Shown here: in pieces, positions 1-13,344 of the stretch
Layout of the letters: each line of letters opens with the position of its first letter
Numbering within the stretch: position 1 is the first letter of the stretch
Origin: Distichodus sexfasciatus
Taxonomy: Eukaryota > Chordata > Actinopteri > Characiformes > Distichodontidae
Assembly (NCBI GenBank): GCA_032718565.1
Contig: JAVGVS010000239.1
Coordinates: 248,001-312,000, forward strand
DNA length: 64,000 nt
Direction of reading: 5' to 3'
Notes under the pieces: generated by a model
The model's input: the letters and a program-made list of their open reading frames with translations, nothing else
The model's database searches: none
What the model was told of the DNA's origin: nothing
Program-made: the position numbers and the translations under genes

Positions 1-605
1 GACGTTTTGAAGACTTCAAGTGTTACTCCATAAATTTCAGTATATAGCTACTTGTAAATGTGCTAATAATAATAGATCACATCTACACTTATAGTAACTA
101 TAATAATAATCACAGGTGTGCGTTAATTACATGAGTTAATTAGTTTAAAAGAACCTGATGGTAATACTCCCCAAGAAATCATTTAGTGTCATGTCGTATC
201 CAATTTGATTTACACTTCGGAGACATTGGCACTATAGTAATGTTTAAAATACTAATCTGAAGGAAAATTACTGTTCCACATAAACGAGAACTAGAACTAC
301 ATGGAGTTACTTGCCATGCTTTCCAATCAAAGAATCAAAGCTAAGGTTTGCCAGTCCTCAAGAACAACAATCTATGTTCCAGGTTGTAATTCCAGGTAAG
401 GTTGCATGTTATGTGTACTTCACAACATATTTCTGCTTAGATTATAAGGGATTTTAGAAAATAAAAATTTCTCACTCACCTATCTTTTATTTGCATTGTC
501 CATGGACCTTTAGTGATAGCACTGCAAATCTTTATCTACACACAAACTGTTTCCTGACACAACTTTGTCAGGGTGGGGTGGAGATAAACTATGGTAATTC
601 TGGCT
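1..605. other. Intergenic DNA, nothing recognised
   Basis: AT-rich sequence without a convincing exon, RNA gene or known repeat family. No long open frame with recognisable protein similarity on either strand. Confidence 0.5.
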
Positions 606-833
606 ACAAATTTGGGATAAAGTTCAATTAATTAAATTTTTAGCTGCCCCTTTGTGAACTCCCAACTCCATAGATTCATTTTTGACACCTCACTTGCCTT
701 AATCAGCTAACTAGCCTCGGAATTCCTAAAAGTTTGTTTTGCATATTATAGGAATTGCGAGGCTAGTTAGTAGTGTCAAGTCTGATTCCTAAGTAACTAA
801 AATGACTGATAATTGAACTATCCCAAATTTGTG
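606..833. repeat. Small foldback (MITE-like) repeat with nested palindromes
   Basis: The outer ends pair: CAAATTTGGGATA...GTTCAATTA at 606-632 is inverted at about 809-833. Inside, AACTAGCCTCG...AATTCCT near 710-728 is inverted near 751-772. A 56-bp stretch from inside it (about 697-753) reappears as a direct repeat at 839-894. This looks like a short non-autonomous DNA element with a partial duplication. The family is not recognised and no clear target duplication was identified. Confidence 0.5.
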
Positions 834-998
834 AAATACCTTAATCAGCTAACTAGCCTCAGAATTCCTAAAGGTTTGTTTTGCATATTATATGGATTAG
901 TTCAAAATGAGAAGCCCATAGTTCCGGTTAGTAAATTAGATGTCCAAATATGATTTCTTTTGCTATAGTACCGATTATAAGCTGATCACTACGCTTTT

Positions 999-1000
<2 letters not shown>

Positions 1001-1041
<41 letters not shown>
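1001..1041. repeat. (AAT)n microsatellite
   Basis: About 41 bp of uninterrupted AAT repeats. The flanks are AT-rich. From here to 1730 there is no gene. A short piece at about 1215-1275 resembles the 3' part of a dispersed fish repeat (the one at 38163-38505), in reverse. Confidence 0.9.
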
Positions 1042-1042
<1 letters not shown>

Positions 1043-1732
1043 GAAAAAACAGAACAATTACAAGAAGGTTTCAAAGCACTTCGTGCTTGGACCCCTAATA
1101 ATAAATACTACTAGTAGTCAAAAATAGCTCTCTGATGACATCTAGTGGCGTTGGTGTTACTCCGAAAGGGTCATGAGATAAAATGCTTTGAACACATTTT
1201 TCAGACTGGAGATTTTTTCATTTATTCATTATCTGAACCTCTTAATCCCAATCGGGGTCATGGGGAACAACCCACTCTGGGATTTTTAAGCATACCGAAT
1301 AGCAATTTAATGTTAATTGGTTGATGGCGGCCGTTTTTTGATGCAATGAATTGTCATCAAATGATCATTTTCCAGCCTTGGTCTAGATAGACATGTAGAA
1401 TTTATATCGCTCACTATAGTTCGGTTGGAGCCATTTTATAGCAGATGCTGAGAATCTCATCCCACGTCTTAAGTTTGAGGAAACTAGGCCAAAACAATAC
1501 AAAGATAGAGCAGTTTAGGCGAAATAATAGGCCCACCCTTCACCAACTGATTGGCTTGTCATAGCCACACCATTGTGAATTCACAAAAAAGCTTCCTGTT
1601 ATGTCGAGTAAAGTCTGCAGATTTGTTTGATACCTGATGTGCTTTGATCTGTCAGTCTAAAAGAAGTTCACAAAAGTCAGTCTTGCAAATTATAATCTGC
1701 TAAAGCTAGAATTTTCAGTGTAGACCGCAGTT

Positions 1733-1945
1733 TTAGAGCTAGAGAGGGTCAAAATGTCTTGGCCCCATGATCTGAAGGTTGCCAGTTTGAATTCTGCGCT
1801 GGTAAAGGTAACACTGAGGTACTCGTAAGCAAGGTACCGTCCCCAAGCACTTCACCTCGTGCATTGCCAAAACGCTGCCCACTGCTCCTTCATGGATGGG
1901 TCAAATGCAGAGGTCACATTTCATTGTGGTGTGATCACAATGATA
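1733..1945 (+). repeat. tRNA-derived SINE copy
   Basis: Degenerate copy of the SINE that recurs at 34900, 53258 (partial), 54840 (reverse) and 58795. Shared landmarks are CCCCATGATCTGAAGG, a B-box-like GTTTGAAT segment, a GTACCGTCCCCAAGCACT block and the GGGTCAAATGCAGAGGTCAC tail. The tRNA-like head with internal promoter boxes identifies it as a SINE. The exact family name was not determined. Confidence 0.75.
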
Positions 1946-4100
1946 AATAATCACTCATTTTAATTCATTCATATGCCAGTCCAGCTGGCATGGCTTGTCT
2001 GAATAACGAGAAGGAGCCATGCAGTTTGTTGCCCTATCATTGTTGCCCTAATAATAAATCCACTTTTAAACCTCAAGAACACCATTAGAAGACACTCACA
2101 TTCACTCACATGGGCCACTGTAGAATAGTTTTGTTGAGGGGACAATAAATTGCTGGGCCTACTGTCGGCTGGGGTATTCCTAAGCACACCTCGTTTCTGC
2201 TATGTCAAACCTCTACCGTTTCTGGATATGCATTTTAAAGCTTCCATTAAGCCATTTAGAATTGTGAGTTTTTGTTAAACAAGATTTGTTTCGCTTAAAT
2301 TTCCAATTGCATTATGTTAATAAAATAAATGTTTAGAGAAGGTTGTAAAAATAATTAACTGTACAAAAATCTGTCAATAAAAATAGTGGATCAGTCAGTC
2401 TGCATTCTCCAATCCTATGTCTTGACATTCCTAATGAGTAGTATATCATTGTAGTTAGAGGATAAAATTATTAGCTACTTTCTGAAATCAAGCAAAACAC
2501 TTTTCTAAGCAACTTGTCACAATCAGTAGTGTTTTTAACATAATGATTTAACAAAGAATAAGGACAAGAAGTTAGATTAATTTTGCTGATACACTGAAAA
2601 GAAACAAGATAAAAATTGTTACAAATAAAACTAATAATTGTAAAGTTTATTACAAAATTATTAGAAGTAATACCAATTGTCACTATCTGGCTGACAACGT
2701 ACGCCACCCTCTTACCGCTTAATTCTGTCAGTTTTACTAATACTGTAATTTTTTTAAAAAGTAATAATTAGATCTCAGTGGAAAGCTGAAGTGAATGATA
2801 GTCTTGAAGTCCAGATTAAGCATCTATTTTCACGTTTGTGCAGCAGATGTATTTGCAACGCAGCATTTTAAAAGAAACTTCTCTCACCTTTATAGTTATA
2901 TGGTATTTAAAATATTGTATTATACGCAAATACTCTACAAAAGCAAACATGCTTGTGACGTAGTTTAGAGATTTCTGGTGACCTTCTTTCTCAAGAAACG
3001 GCCAACACAGGCCTCAGAGCCGCTAACAATATGCGTGAGACTCCCGGAAATTCCGGGAGGTAAGTGTCTGCTTTAATGTCACAGTACCACAACAAATCTA
3101 ATAATAGTCAATTGATAATTAACTTAATAAACTACCTAAAACTTTTAAGTAGAGAAAAAGCAGTAATAAATTCCGATTGGTTACTGATTAATTGCGTTAT
3201 AGCTCATTACACCAGGTTCACCATGCTGTTACTTTTATGGCAAACATCAGACTTTAATTCTTGGCGATACACATTTCCTAACTAAAGGGACACCGTTCGT
3301 GAAACAACTTGGGGTTGGGCCAGTTGTGTTCTTCCAAAGGATTCGAACCCTCAGTCCAACTGTCACCACCATGGGGGATTCAGTGAAAGAACCTGACGTC
3401 ATTCATGCCCTCTGTTATAGAAGACCGCTAGAAATATTCTGCCCACTAGATGGACTTATGCCACAATATTTATATTCACATTTGTGGCCAAGTCTGCGAT
3501 TGGTCATGCAAACACCTCATGTGGCACCTTGGTCAAGTAGCATTGCCATGTTTACTTTACCCGCCCCCTACTCACTTCCACTCGGTTTACGCAGTAAGGC
3601 CATTAGAAAAGCGAGCGAAAGTAAGTAGAGGGAGGGCGAAGTAACTAGTTTGGAGAAGCCATAGGGAGACGAAACGCAAATCCCATGTAAGAATGTTTGA
3701 GGCTGAGGGAGAATGAATTTTTTTAGGATCTATATATAATATTTTAGGATCCCGACCGGACGCATTTTTAGGTCTTAAAAGAGGACGTCTGTTCACCCTA
3801 TTATAGAAAACCTTACACGACAGAGATCTAAGGTAGTAATATTTGTTCAGTTAGTTGTACAAAATACTCAAATACTTATTACCTTTAAATGCTTAATACA
3901 TCAATATTACCACACGTTAACAGAAAAATATACACTAATAAGAAAATCTGCGTATTTGTTCGGTTTCCTGGGCGGCGTACATAAAAGAAGTGACGTGTTT
4001 CCGGTTCTGAGAGCTAGTTGTTTCTAGACTAGGCCTGAAAGAGCAGTGGCTGCAAGCTAACGGAAGACGAAACTGATGTCTGCGGATTTTGAGTAAATAG
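1946..4100. other. Intergenic region upstream of khdc4
   Basis: No gene was recognised; the short open frames here show no protein similarity I know. It contains a 19-bp palindrome at 3041-3059. Close to khdc4 (about 3960-4100) are a TGACGTG CRE-like site and TTTCCGG ETS-like sites, which fits a housekeeping promoter. Confidence 0.5.
3041..3059. promoter_or_regulatory. Perfect 19-bp palindrome with ETS/kappaB-like core
   Basis: CTCCCGGAAATTCCGGGAG has 9-bp arms around one base. It contains GGAAATTCC, which matches the symmetric 9-bp kappaB pattern, and two inverted CCGGAA ETS cores. It lies about 1.1 kb upstream of the khdc4 start. A regulatory role is inference only. Confidence 0.3.
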
Positions 4101-4134
4101 TTGTTTGGCGGTTAATTTTTTCGTTTTTTATTAA

Positions 4135-7100
4135 ATGCAAATGGCATCTGGGACGCCGTAAGTTGATCTGTTTTTGTGTGCTTTAAACTACTATGCGATT
4201 GTCCTGTATATGACCAACCGACCAGTTGCACAGCACAGCACAGCATAGCATAGCATAGCATAGCATAGCTCTGTGTCGTTTTGCTAAATAATCGATTAAG
4301 TTAATGATGCGTTTAAGATGGCAAACTCTTATTTAAATAGGTGCTTAGATGGGTTTATATTAATTGATCAAATTTGGCGTTACAAAGTATTTGACACTGC
4401 GATATAATTCTCCGAATAGTTCTTAGAAAGTTTTCTAGTTACAGAGCCGTTTGCTGCTGTGAAGCGTGTAGCCGATATGAGTCTTTTAAGATGAGGCGTC
4501 GCTTATTAGCGAACAAAGACAAGTGATTGAACATGGAGGGTCTGAAAGCAGTCTCTTAAGATATAGAGCCTTGCTGATACTAACCTCCTATATCAAAGAA
4601 CTGTAGCGACAAGAACAGGCCAGATGCTTGTAAGAACGACGCGGCGGCCTACTCGTCCTACCAACACTGCGCGCTTCGTTTGAAATCGCTGTTTCGCTGC
4701 TTAGCCAAAGCGCTAACGTGTGCTAATGTTGTTCTGTTGCATTTGCAGATGCTTGAACAGTAGATGGGATCAGCCCAAGCCAAAGACGGGCATGGTGCAG
4801 GGTATTCTCGAAAATGTGTCCCAGGCTCTTTCGTCCAATGTCGGGTCGACTTGTCATAACACAGTAGCCACAGGTTCGAGCCCAGTCATGATGCAAGCAG
4901 CAGCAGCTTCTACAGCTGGACCGCCTGGTACATCACATCCTCATCCTCATCCTCGTCCTCCTCCTCCTCCTGTTGGTCAGAGTGACCCACCGCAAGGTGG
5001 GGTGGAGATGGCAGTTGCAATGGCCGCCAAAATTAATGCAATGCTGATGGCTAAAGGAAAACTCAAGCCCCTGCAACCTTTGCCTAGTAAGGTATGGAAA
5101 GCAGATGGTTAAGTTAACCATGCGCTCATGTAATCTTGTGTTTTATGGGCATGGCTTAAGTGTATGTCTTAATGTCCAGGCACCCCCCAGTGCTCTGCAG
5201 CCTGTTAGCAGTGAAGAGGTAGTGGTTGCAGAAGTAGACATTAATGATGTTCCCGTTAACTGCAGGGACCTCCTCACAAAAGGCAAAACCCAGGAGGAGG
5301 TTTGGCTTCTTGTTTTTTTTCTTAAGTTTTAAATAACATATGTAGTGCCAATCCTTAACAATAACAGTGCTTTTGCTTTTTAGATTCGCCAGTACAGTGG
5401 AGCAGTGGTGTCAACTAAAGGCCTCCACATAGGTGATGCTGAAAAAACGTCTAACATCAGAGTGTACGTATGTTGAATATAAACTTGTGTTCTAGTATAA
5501 GTATTGTTTGGGTCTCTGTCTAATGACCTCTCTTTATTTAGAGAGCGACCTCTATATCTACATGTGCAGGGCCGTAGTCAGGACGAGGTGAACAGTATGT
5601 GCATTTTCCCCTCTATCTTCAGTCGGTTTTGTGTTTAATTATTGGCAATGGGAAAGTGTGATCTGATTGGTAATTAACTTGTCTTCCCAGAGGCTGTGAT
5701 GCGGATTAAGGAGATCATCTCAGAAGATGTGATGCGGGCTTCAGGGGGACAGCAGTCTGCTGTGATGCCCCCTGTAGCTGTTTACCCTCAACCCCGCCAT
5801 GCGGCACCTGTGCAGCCGCTTCAGCCCCCACTTCCAACCACTCCACGGCCCCCAAATGCCCCAGTAACGCCTGCACACAGACCCCCTCCTCCGCATCAAG
5901 GGGTATGTACCTTCCTCTTTAGAGGTGGACTTGGGTGGGTGGCTGGGTGATGCTTTTGTGTGTGGAGGTTAATGAAGGCGAGGCCAGTAGAGAATGTTTG
6001 GCTCTTGCTGATACTCGCCTCCAACAGCAGCAGCAGCAGGGAGAAACAGGTCAGACTACAGGTGTCCTGACTTGCACTGCTCCTGCTCTCACACTCTTGT
6101 GTATGCATGATTACACATCCAGAGACACTGTGTGTATCATTTGTCTTTCAAATTAAAACCCCAAGAGCATGTGTTATTAGTTTTCAAAATTAAAGAAAAA
6201 TGAATGAGTTGTTTTTCAGTTTATTGGCTGCCACTAAAATGAAAAATTGAAAAAATAGAGACCAGCGCACTCATTCCATTTTTGTTTTACCCAAATACTG
6301 TAAGTGAACCTGAAGAGGCTGACATTCAGTGGACTTAACAAAAAAAAAAAAACCCTACTAGAGGACTTACAGAGAAAGAAGACTGTTACTGCCAAGTAAC
6401 AAAATGAAGCTACCCATTCTTTTAGGGGCTGTATTGTGTTCAAATTAAAAATGGAAAAAACACGCCCTCGTGTTCTATTTGATTTATTTTATTATTGAAG
6501 GCAACTTCTGTGACCCAGAAGTCACTGTTATATGCAAAGGAACATGAAAATCACATATGACGAGTAATCCTCTTACTGCTACTTGTGCCCAACCAAAAAA
6601 ACTAAATGGAATACGAGTGGGAATTATAGATACACTACTGCTAGGGATTTAGTCAACACAGACTTGTCACACACGCAAACCTCCACTGAATCCAGTTTAA
6701 ATATGATCACGCTGCCTTTCTGTGGTCCCTCAGACACACCCTCATTGCTTGTCATGCAGACTTTTCTGAACTGCCTCCAGTAGCATGGCTGATGCAGTTA
6801 GTCCAGTGTATGCGCTCAGTTATAATGGGGGGCTGTAGTGATAGTATAGTTGGTAATTGACTGTGCCTCTGGTGCTGGTTGCAGAGTTTTGTGCACACTA
6901 AGATATTTGTAGGCTTGGACCAGTCCCTGCCATCGTTCAGTGTGAACGAGAGAGTGGAGGGGCCGAACGGCTCGTACCTGCAGCACATCCAGACGGAGAC
7001 GGGAGCTCGTGTCTTCCTTCGGGGGAAGGGGTCCGGATACATTGAGCAGGCGTCACGCAGAGAATCTTTTGAACCCCTTTACCTTTACATCAGGTACTGC

Positions 7101-10100
7101 AGTTGCTCAGTCAGTTTTTCTTTGTAACTCTAAAATGTTACACCATGAGCAATTTAGTGTTAACAGTTGCTTATTTCTCATAGCCACCCCAACTCTGCTG
7201 GATTGGAGGCAGCAAAGAAACTGTGTGAAAGCCTTTTGGAGACGGTATGTGTTCCATATTTCTTCCCTATTAAAAAAAAAAGATAATTTAACAGATTTTC
7301 TCACATTATTATTTTCATTTGTGTCAATATTTCATGGCACTGCTCATTGGTCAGCTGCAGTCAATGTGACTTAACAATAAACAATCGAGTCTGGCTTGGT
7401 TGCTGCAGCTAGGGGTGGGTAATATATCGAATATACTTGATGTATCTCGACTTGTTCCACGTGCGATGTAGTAAATGACTATATCGTGACCATCGAGTAT
7501 AAATCCTAGCGTTATTGTTAAACAGACAGCATGTATTTCGCTTTCGAGTTTAGCTTTTCTGCCCCGTCAAAGCAGACGGCTCGCTCCCCCGCCCATCCAG
7601 AAAACTCTCCTAGCGCATGCGCGTTTTGTACCGCTTTCGTGTTTCGTTCCCCCACCTATGGTGTCACATCAATGCCAAAATTAGAGTGCGCAAAATGGCT
7701 TGCCGCAAAAATTTCGGGGGCGTAAATTTCAAAGTCAAGAATCGAGTGCGCGGTTGTGATAATATTGAGCACAAACTGTATTTTTCCTCTCCCAAATGTC
7801 TCTTTTCCCATTGGTTGCGTGTTTATTAAACGTGTAAGGCCTAACTATTAAATTATTATAAGGTCGATAAACTATAACTTGCGTTTAACCTACCTGCCGC
7901 TGTTCCCCTTCCTCCGTCATCTTTGGTTTTTCTATGTAAACTTTCTGTAGACTGCAGTCAATCACAAAACCAGGAGCCATCGGCCAACAGGATTCGCAGG
8001 CAGAAACTGCCAATACCCCGACCACAAACTGCCAAAACCCGCCCCTTGCAAAGCGCGCGCATAGAAATCTCACTCGAGCAAAAAAGCTGCTCGTCGGTAA
8101 TCTACTTTGCGCGCGAGGACATTTAACACATCGAGAGGAAAAGACATTCGAGAGAGGAAAAATACAGTTTGCGCGCAATGTTATCACAACCGCTCACTCA
8201 ATTCTTAATTTTGTGCTGTGGAGTTTCACATTTGCGCTCGCGGAATTTTTGCGGCAAGCCATTTTGCGTGCTATAGTTTTGGCATTGATGTGACGCCATA
8301 GGCGGGGGAGCGAGCAGAGAAGCGCAACACGAAAGCGGTACAAAATGCGCATGCGCTAGGAGTTTCCTGGATGGGCGGGGGAGCGAGCTGTCTGCTTTGA
8401 CGGTGCAGAAAAGCAAAACTCGAAAGCAAAGTACGTGCTGTCCGTTTCACAATAACTTTAGAATTTATATTCAATGGTTACGATATAGTCATTTACTACA
8501 TCACACGTGGAACAAGCCAAGATACATCGAGTATATTCGATATATCGCCCACCCCTAGTTATAGCAACTGTAACATTGAACTGAATTTGAGCCTCAACTA
8601 GTCATGCTTACAACATTAATGTAAAGTAGAAAATAAATCTGAAATACAGTTTGAATTTGGTCGTCCTAGATGCCTTTAAGTCTAAGCCTGCATTTGTGTG
8701 GTGTGTTGCAGGTACGAGCGGAGCACGCACGTATGCTAACTGTGTACACAGCCACAGGATCCACCCAAGGTGCTGTTAAGTCCAGTTTTTAGAATCCCAG
8801 CAGCCTGTCAATGAGAAATAATAACTGAAAAGTGTCTTCTGTATGACTCTTGAAGCTTATCCAGCCCATGGCTACAACAGCAGCAGCAGTGGCGGCGGCG
8901 GCAGCAGCAGCAGTAGCTATAGTAGTCAGTCCTGGTATGGCTACCCTGCCACCGGCTACTCCAGTGCTTACCCAACGTACCCTGCTTCTGGAGGCTACTG
9001 GAGCACAGCTAATGGGCCACCGGGACAGACCGTTGTGTCTACACCCTCACAGGGCATGATCCAGTACCCTGTGTGCCCTCGCCAGCCAAACACATTCTTA
9101 CTGCAGGTCAGTTCTCAATGAGCAAATCAGTGTTTGCTGACACATTGCCAGATTTTTGTGTAATAAACAGCTTTGTGTTTAGGGCTTCTACAGTTCATAG
9201 TTCGTTGATGACCTAGACTGACTTCGCCAGACAGTGGGTAAAAAATTGATGGCAATGCCTGCTCTTGTTAGCATAACTAGAGGTTCATTTACAGCATTTA
9301 GCAGATGCGACTTCCATTTCCTAATTTAAGGGACAGTTCCTCTGAGAGCAACTGAGGGTTAAGGGTTAGGTCAGGGACCCACTGTTGGTAACGCCAGAGG
9401 TCGGATTCGAAACCACAACCTCTTGGTCCCAAGGCGCGTGTCCTACCACTAGGCCACCAACAAATTTGTCAGCAAATTTGTCAAGCTCAACAAGTCGTCA
9501 TTTATTTAGCATTGCATTGTCAGTGCTTTTACGTGGGAGGTCGGAGGCCTTGATATTCATTATAATTTGAGGCTCTCTTCCTCTGAACTTTCTAGAACTA
9601 GGAGATGGTTACGAACCGTGAGAAATAACAGCTCCGACAATAAAGGCAGAAATTCTCATTTGCTTTGTAATGGCATAACAGCTCTGACAATAAAGGCAGA
9701 AATACTCATTTGCTTTGTAATGGCAAAACAGCTTGGGTAGCAAACATGAAGAAATGTTATTTAAAAATGTATATTAGGTGCCTGTTTGTGTCGTCTAGAA
9801 GCAGTTCAGTCTAGAGCTGTAACTATCGATTCTTTTTGTAATCGAGTATTCTATCGATTTTCTTATCGATTAATCGAGTAATCGGATAAATTAAAAAAAG
9901 ACAATACATTTGTTTTTAGGCTTATTCTAGTGTGTGAGTAGAAGTTAGCAATACGTGCTTTATGGTGTTGAATTTCAGACGCCCTGCACTACTCATAGTT
10001 TGATGTGTAAATGCTGACATAGTTATAAAATCAGCACATTTCTGATGAAAGCCGACTCATTTTTTTATCTTTAGGTCAAATAAAAGAACTGAAAGAACAA

Positions 10101-13100
10101 TGAAAGAACATCGTTTACTGCTGAGTTTTTATCTATTATTGTCTATTTATTATCTGTGGCGTAACATTCTAACACTTCTTTATCCGTTTGGTGTCCATCA
10201 GAAAGTAGAATAACATTTTTTTGATAAATACATTTTCTATATTTCTTCTTTCCTATTGATTACACTATAACATTATAAAATTTAAGTTAAAAAAATCTGA
10301 TCAAATGAAAATGAAGAAATACTGAAGTTTTTGGTCATTTTGAATCAATTTGGCCTAGAAAATGTGCTGCTTTTGGCTTTTCTGGGAGAGAACTACATTT
10401 CCCACAATCCCCTGCGCGCTCCTCGGGGACGCGTCATAATAAAGCGTTTAGCGTGCGTTACGGAATAAACTATGGAAAATCTCTGGGAAACTCAATAAAC
10501 GGCTGTATTGTGAGTAGAACGCTGCTTGTTGTGGTTATTCAGCAGCTACATGTGCGTTTTGTCTGTAATGAAGGCTGCGTTTAAACTGAGCGTTGTAGCG
10601 AGTCATGACGCTGACGCGGGTGCTCGAACACAGGGCGCGTGTTTACACCGTAAAAATGTCATTTATGGGTTTTTACGTATTTACTTCTGTTTTAGTGCAC
10701 AGAATATCTCACAAATACCTTCACATACTGAGGGATCAGGTCTTGTCTTGATCGCGTCTCTAAAAACAATGTGCATCATTAATAAGCGTCCGTGTGAGAT
10801 ACAAGCGGCGGTGCACTAGCGAGTGAAACGAATTAAACGAAGCTTCGATTCTGGAAAAATTGCCTCGACCATTTTTTGTAATCGAATGATTCGAGTTATT
10901 CGAATAATCGTTTCAGCTCTAGTTCAGTCTCCAGTAACACCTGCTGATTCAACACTAAAATGAAAGAACCATTCTGATGTAAACCAACATCATTGTAATC
11001 CCTGATCATATTGTTTCTTAGGAGGAAGGTTTGTCATCAGATGAGGTGGCACATGATTCAGTCACTTCAAACGCCAAGAGTCCAAAGAGACGTTTTCTAG
11101 AGGAGGGTGAAGAAGACGCAGAGAGGACAGAGGTGTGTGTGTACGATTTATGATGTTTGGAGTAGGCATGTCTGGTTTCAAGGTATACAATGGTTCCCGT
11201 TTTAAGTACCATTAAAAATGTCTCTGTAGTATGCCCTTCTAGAGGGCTTGAATAGAAGGCAACTGGACTTCTCTTTGCAATTCTTGAAGACGCTAGCAAT
11301 TGCTAACGCAAGATATGATCAAACAATCTTGTTGACTAGTCCCTGACCAGATAACTAGATGCTGGCGAGCTGCAGTCAATGAGTCGGCAGCGAGAGGGGA
11401 CATCACATCAGTTCCTAGCTTTAAAAAAAAAAAAAGAGGGAACCAATTTTCTTTTCACGTTTTTTCAGGACTGTTCATTGCAAAAAAAGCCATTTTGTTG
11501 ACAGTACTTTAGAGAAACTCCTGTTTTGTGCAAGGGTTGCGTCTTTTTGTCAGTTCTCACGCAACGTCTTTTGGACCAGAAGGACTAGTTGTGCTGGAAG
11601 ATGGTGTAGGTGTTGTCCTCCGTTGGCACTCTTCACACTAATTGTAATTAGGAGTTAATGTGGACAGTCCAGTGACCTGGCAACTTTCAGCATTATTAAC
11701 AAGACATTAAGTGACTGCATTTAATTTTTTTTTTCTCTTCTGTACTTTGAGTGTTTTTAATTGAAAGTGCATTAGAAATAATAATAATAATAATTTGTTA
11801 TTGTCACTTAAAAATTTATTATTTCAACTTGCACATTTACTAATGCTAAAAGTATCAATAATTCAAAAATCAAATAGCTTAAGGTTGTCATACTGTCAGA
11901 CTCTGACACTTTTTTTGGCAGGAAAAGTCTTATGGTAAATTTATTTATTTATTTATTTTTTTCCCCTAGAACTAAAGAAGACTTATACTCTGCTTATAAG
12001 GAGCAGATATTCACAGATTAGATGTTTTAACCCACTTAGCAACAATTTGTTGCTGTTCTTTAACTGGGTGGAGCGCATTTAATCGCTGTAGCTCAGTCCA
12101 TTCGACAGTTCTTGGTTCCACATTTTGGTCGTAGAACTGATGGCTACATTGTACTAGTTGGACAGCCTTTGTAGAATGACTTGTCATTTTTGCAGCAAGG
12201 CGAGTGTGATGATCCTGTGACGGAAACTGTGTTCAGTACTGATGGTGGCAGCAAATCAGATCGGTAAGACTTGTCTAACTCATCCATGTTTGTTTTAATG
12301 CATGTAGGGGTTTTCTTACTCTCTATTTCTCCTTTAGTCCACACTAAAGCTCAACCCCGTTTTGAATTTTACAGTCTCTTATGTGAGTCAGTATCACTAC
12401 AAAGTGTGTTTGAAGGTCCCTATTAAAATCATATACTCATCTTGAACATGATTCTAAATAATCTTGTTTGTTTTTATAGTAAATGTATAATCATTCAGAC
12501 ACACATTTGTACAGTGGTTAGCATCTTTAATGGATTGCCTTACTTAAAGATAATGGAATAAAATTGTGTAGGTGATTTTGGCAAGTCCTTCGCACAACTT
12601 CTGTGAGTGGAATAAGTGACTAAATAACAATATTAAAATTATATTGTCAATGGTCTTATTGTTCTCAAAAGCAGTTTAATAAAATGGGTAATTTTAAATA
12701 CATTTTCATAGTAATATTATGCATTTAATACATATCACTGAAATTACTATACTCCCTGTAATTGACCATTTAATATACCGGCCAATGTCAGCAGTGACAT
12801 CACCAGCATTCTGTGTTTCTTCAGTCAGGGTTGATGCAACTGCTCCCATATCACTAAGTATCTGCACCTTAACGTCCTGATTTTTCATATTGTGTTTGTA
12901 GTTGTTGTCAAGCTTCGTGAAATGAATATGAAATTTATATTTAATGCCAGCCGATCTAAATTGCAATCCTCTTCTCCTGACTGCTGCGACAATATTTACA
13001 CAATTTTGCACTGTTTGCACTTCTTTGTCTCTAGTTTAAAGTTTTACATTTATATTGTACTTCTAGTTTAAAGTGTCTGTTTTATAATTTATTGATGTAT

Positions 13101-13300
13101 TTTATTGTGCCTTATTTGTTCCTTGTACCTTGTTCTTTGTTTGGCACTGTTAAAACTGGAGCTACATCGTCTCGTCTCTCTGTGTACTTGTATAATTTAT
13201 AGCAGAGATGATAAAGTTTACTTTGACTTTTTGAGGTGAAATGGGAAATCTCACTTTTTTTTTCCTTGTAAAAATTCAAAGGCACTGTATACTGATATTG

Positions 13301-13344
<44 letters not shown>

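Noticed and set aside
3299..3628. Open frame of 109 codons upstream of khdc4
   Set aside because: No recognisable domain, no exon support, and compositional bias like neighbouring non-coding DNA.
12706..13020. 104-codon - strand frame in khdc4 intron 12
   Set aside because: No known similarity; it ends where a LINE-like 3' tail begins and is opposite to the gene.
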